Below are positions 5,067-7,130 of a DNA stretch of 7,130 bases, one piece after another (position 1 is the stretch's first letter; the number at the start of each line of letters is the position of its first letter). A program made the translations under genes and the position numbers. The stretch spans positions 1 to 7,130 of the forward strand of contig JACZKF010000406.1 in assembly GCA_014860175.1 (NCBI GenBank), in the 5' to 3' direction. Source of the DNA: Desulfuromonadales bacterium. GTDB taxonomy: Bacteria; Desulfobacterota; Desulfuromonadia; Desulfuromonadales; JACZKF01. A model generated the notes under the pieces. The model saw nothing but the letters and a program-made list of their open reading frames with translations, was not told the DNA's origin and did no database searches.

Positions 5067-5807
5067 CTAGCCGTCGTCGTTTCTCGTCGCCTGCCTCAGC
5101 TCCGCCGCGCTGCCATGCTTCAGGACCAGCCGGTCGCGCCCCACCGTTCCCGGGAGGATCTCGGTGACCTCCGCCGGGGTGCTGAAGATCGGCGGCAGGG
5201 GATCCCTGCGCATCAGCAGTTCAAGGGCCCGATCGGCGTCGTAGGGGAGGATCTGCCGTTTGGCCGCCGCCGGCTTGAACACCACCGCCGGCAGGGTGCC
5301 CCGGCTGTCCGGGAGATCTTCCAGGTCCCGGTTCGCCCCATGGGTGCGCACCATCTCGGCCAGCGGCCCAAAATCGAGCGCCCGCATCGGGCAGGAGAGG
5401 GCGCAGGCCGGCCCCTCCCCTCTCTCCAGGCGGTCGATGCACAGGTCGCACTTCTGCGCCGCGCACCCGAGCGTATCGTCCGGGAAGACCGGCGCCCCGT
5501 AGGGGCAGGCCTCGTAACAAAGGCGGCAGCCGGTGCAGGTGTCCCCGTCGATCAGGACGGCGCCGTGCCCCTCCTCCTTGCACATCGCCCCGACCGGGCA
5601 GGCATTGACGCAGCTCGGCTGTTCGCAGTGGTAACACGGAACCCAATGCACCTTCATCCGCACCCGGGGGAAGGCGCCCTGCTCGTACTGGTAGATGCGC
5701 AGGTACTTCAGCGGCCCCGGCGGCAGCTCATGGACGCTCTTGCAGGCGATGGCGCAGGTCTGGCACCCGGTACAGCGGCTCTGGTCGAAAAAGAATCCGT
5801 ACTGCAC
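5067..5807 (-). CDS. DmsB-like four-cluster iron-sulfur subunit of a molybdopterin oxidoreductase
   Basis: A 246-residue electron-transfer subunit starting QYGFFFDQSRCTGCQTCAIAC, very like DMSO reductase chain B. Sixteen ligand cysteines for four [4Fe-4S] clusters are visible: Cys12/15/18/22, Cys58/61/66/70, Cys91/94/97/101 and Cys120/123/135/139. A CPMRALDFGPLAEM segment after the last group is also typical of DmsB. About 100 residues follow the last cysteine, making the protein some 40 residues longer than the 205-residue E. coli DmsB. No signal peptide is present, as expected for a partner carried by the large subunit. I prefer the GTG start at 5807, since GGAGGGGAG ends about 6 nt upstream. 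An ATG at 5825 in frame would lie on that ribosome binding site and inside the preceding gene. It starts 2 nt after the large-subunit stop, so the two are translated together. Confidence 0.92.
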   Translation of the reverse strand: MQYGFFFDQSRCTGCQTCAIACKSVHELPPGPLKYLRIYQYEQGAFPRVRMKVHWVPCYHCEQPSCVNACPVGAMCKEEGHGAVLIDGDTCTGCRLCYEACPYGAPVFPDDTLGCAAQKCDLCIDRLERGEGPACALSCPMRALDFGPLAEMVRTHGANRDLEDLPDSRGTLPAVVFKPAAAKRQILPYDADRALELLMRRDPLPPIFSTPAEVTEILPGTVGRDRLVLKHGSAAELRQATRNDDG

Positions 5808-5809
5808 GG

Positions 5810-7130
5810 CTAGCTCCCCTCCCATTTTTCGATCTGCACCAGCCCCTGGCAGGGGTAGGAGCCGACCAAGGTATGCGGCAGGTCCTCGTTCGGGATCAGC
5901 AGGTTGGGCGAGCCGCGCCGGTCGATCCCGTCCGGCATCAGGGCGGTCTTCTCCTCCCCCGGCACATACCAGCCGCCGTGGTGGACGGCGACCGTACCCG
6001 GGACGATCTTCGAGGTCACGTAGGCGGGGATGATCATCTCGCCGACGTCGTTGAAGACCCGCACCGGGTCGCCATCCCGCACCCTTCTCTGCCGGGCGTC
6101 GGCGACGCTCAGCCAGACCGCGTGCCGGTAGCACTCGTCGGCCAGCCACGGGTTGTTGTCGAGCCAGGAGTGCATCCGGTAATAGCTGTGGGGGGAGCCC
6201 ATCAGCAACGGATAGCGTTCGGCCTTAGGGCTGAAGAAATTGTCCCGCACCCCCTTGGTCATCTGCGCCATGGGAGGAAGATTCCCCCCGCCGTAGCACT
6301 TGCCGCTGCCGGGCGGCACATCATGGGTGCTCAGATAGTCAGGCCCCTTGGCGAGGGTGTCGGAAAAGAACTCGATTCTGCCGGAGACATTTCCCTTAAA
6401 GGGGTTCTCCCCCCGGTCGGTCAGGTGCTTGAAGGCGTGATACGGCTCCCACTCGAGAGGGAAGCGGAACACCGGCCGTTTCTGGAATTCCTCCCAGCCC
6501 GGTGGCCGGAGCGGCGCGATATCCGGCCGGACGGCCCATTTCTCATAGGCTTCCCGGTAAATCGCCTCGACGGCGTCGTCCCAGTCGGCATCGGCCACGT
6601 CGGCCATACGCGGATTGAACTGCTCGGCAAAGCCCAGACGCTTGGCGATCTGGGTCCAGACCCAATCGTTCGGCTTCACCTCCCCCGGCGCCTCGACGCA
6701 CTTCTGCCGGTAGACAAAGTGGCTCCCCAGATTGATGGTGGTAGTAAACAGCGGCCAGTCCCAGCCGGCGCCGCCGTTTCGCCCCTCGAAGGCGCTGTAG
6801 AGCTGCGGCAGCAGAATATCGGCATAAAGGGCCGCCGGCATGTCGGTGTACTGGGCGAAGATCAGGTTGAAGAAGGTTTTCTTCATCGCCCGCAGGTTCT
6901 CGTTCATGCCGGGGATGCTGTTGACGTGGTTGTTCGACTCCTGAATGACCATCTGCAGGTTGGGGGGGGGATTGTCGGCGACATTGCCGATCAGGTTGTT
7001 GTACTCGGCCTGACTGATCTCGCCGCGGTCGAGACGTGTCCGCTGGTCGATCGCCTTCAGCCATTTGTAATGGGCGAAGAGGACCGGCGGCTTGTAGCCC
7101 CCCCGCTTCTGCCGCCAGTCGACCTGCGGC
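5810..7130 (-). CDS. Molybdopterin (bis-MGD) oxidoreductase large subunit, DmsA-like, C-terminal 439 residues
   Basis: The reading frame is open from the window edge to TAG at 5812-5810, so the N-terminal half lies outside. The visible part contains the end of the molybdopterin domain, with ADILLP at visible residues 103-108. The C-terminal MGD-binding beta-barrel follows, with YPLLMGSPHSYYRMHS, then a VRDGDPVRVFNDVGEMIIPAYVT segment and finally SYPCQGLVQIEKW. This layout is that of the DMSO reductase family and, with the DmsB-like partner, closest to DmsA-type enzymes. Family members reduce S- or N-oxides, but also dehydroxylate catechols or transhydroxylate pyrogallol, so the substrate is open. 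The active-site metal ligand and any Tat signal would be in the missing part. The in-frame ATG at 6952 is internal, because family-like sequence continues upstream of it (for example IGNVADNPPPNLQ). A C9 run (6970-6962) encodes the three prolines. Confidence 0.9.
   Translation of the reverse strand, partial: PQVDWRQKRGGYKPPVLFAHYKWLKAIDQRTRLDRGEISQAEYNNLIGNVADNPPPNLQMVIQESNNHVNSIPGMNENLRAMKKTFFNLIFAQYTDMPAALYADILLPQLYSAFEGRNGGAGWDWPLFTTTINLGSHFVYRQKCVEAPGEVKPNDWVWTQIAKRLGFAEQFNPRMADVADADWDDAVEAIYREAYEKWAVRPDIAPLRPPGWEEFQKRPVFRFPLEWEPYHAFKHLTDRGENPFKGNVSGRIEFFSDTLAKGPDYLSTHDVPPGSGKCYGGGNLPPMAQMTKGVRDNFFSPKAERYPLLMGSPHSYYRMHSWLDNNPWLADECYRHAVWLSVADARQRRVRDGDPVRVFNDVGEMIIPAYVTSKIVPGTVAVHHGGWYVPGEEKTALMPDGIDRRGSPNLLIPNEDLPHTLVGSYPCQGLVQIEKWEGS

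Noticed and set aside
3417..5813. A 798-codon open frame on the plus strand
   Set aside because: It lies antisense to five well-supported genes (VOC, SDR, DUF2284 and Fe-S subunits and the end of the Mo subunit) and has the Arg/Pro/Gly/His-rich composition expected from the reverse of GC-rich codons. No known domain or ribosome binding site was seen.
1..7130. CRISPR arrays, tRNA or rRNA genes, insertion sequences and attachment sites
   Set aside because: No regularly spaced direct repeats, RNA-gene signatures, transposase frames or terminal inverted repeats were seen; the window is almost fully occupied by ordinary genes.

Overview
The window is a compact block of GC-rich bacterial DNA in which every gene I can support lies on the minus strand, so it is transcribed from the high-coordinate end towards base 1. 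Codon choice, tight spacing and good AGGAGG-type ribosome binding sites point to a bacterium. The mix of a DmsAB-like molybdenum enzyme, a DUF2284 protein, acyl-CoA type enzymes and a sucC start suggests an anaerobic or facultative organism, perhaps of the Desulfuromonas/Geobacter kind. That placement is an inference from gene content only.

In order of transcription: the 3' part of a bis-MGD molybdopterin oxidoreductase large subunit (7130 to 5810, start outside the window); its DmsB-like four-cluster iron-sulfur subunit, only 2 nt downstream (5807 to 5067); a DUF2284 cysteine-rich protein (4991 to 4308); a classical SDR dehydrogenase (4256 to 3486); a VOC/glyoxalase-fold protein (3439 to 2978); and an unrecognised Cys/His-rich protein (2981 to 2295) whose ATG overlaps the VOC stop as ATGA. 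These six genes look like one operon.

After a 155-nt gap comes a noticeably AT-richer TetR-family regulator (2139 to 1570). Its C-terminus resembles that of acyl-CoA-sensing TetR proteins. A 262-nt gap follows, holding a long hairpin, a good sigma70-type promoter and ACCG/GGTC palindromes that look like TetR operators placed just downstream of the -10. This promoter drives a complete thiolase (1307 to 129) with an intact Cys88/Asn316/His348/Cys378 active site. After a strong palindrome, the first 16 codons of sucC (succinyl-CoA synthetase beta) run off the window at base 1.

The working model is an accessory catabolic module beside a core TCA gene. The Mo/Fe-S enzyme would perform a redox step on an organic substrate (reduction, dehydroxylation or hydroxylation). 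The SDR and VOC proteins would process hydroxy/oxo intermediates, and the thiolase would release acetyl-CoA under control of the TetR protein. The substrate cannot be read from the sequence. No DmsC membrane anchor, CoA ligase or hydratase is present in the window. The least explained parts are the Cys/His-rich 228-residue protein and the DUF2284 protein embedded in this operon.
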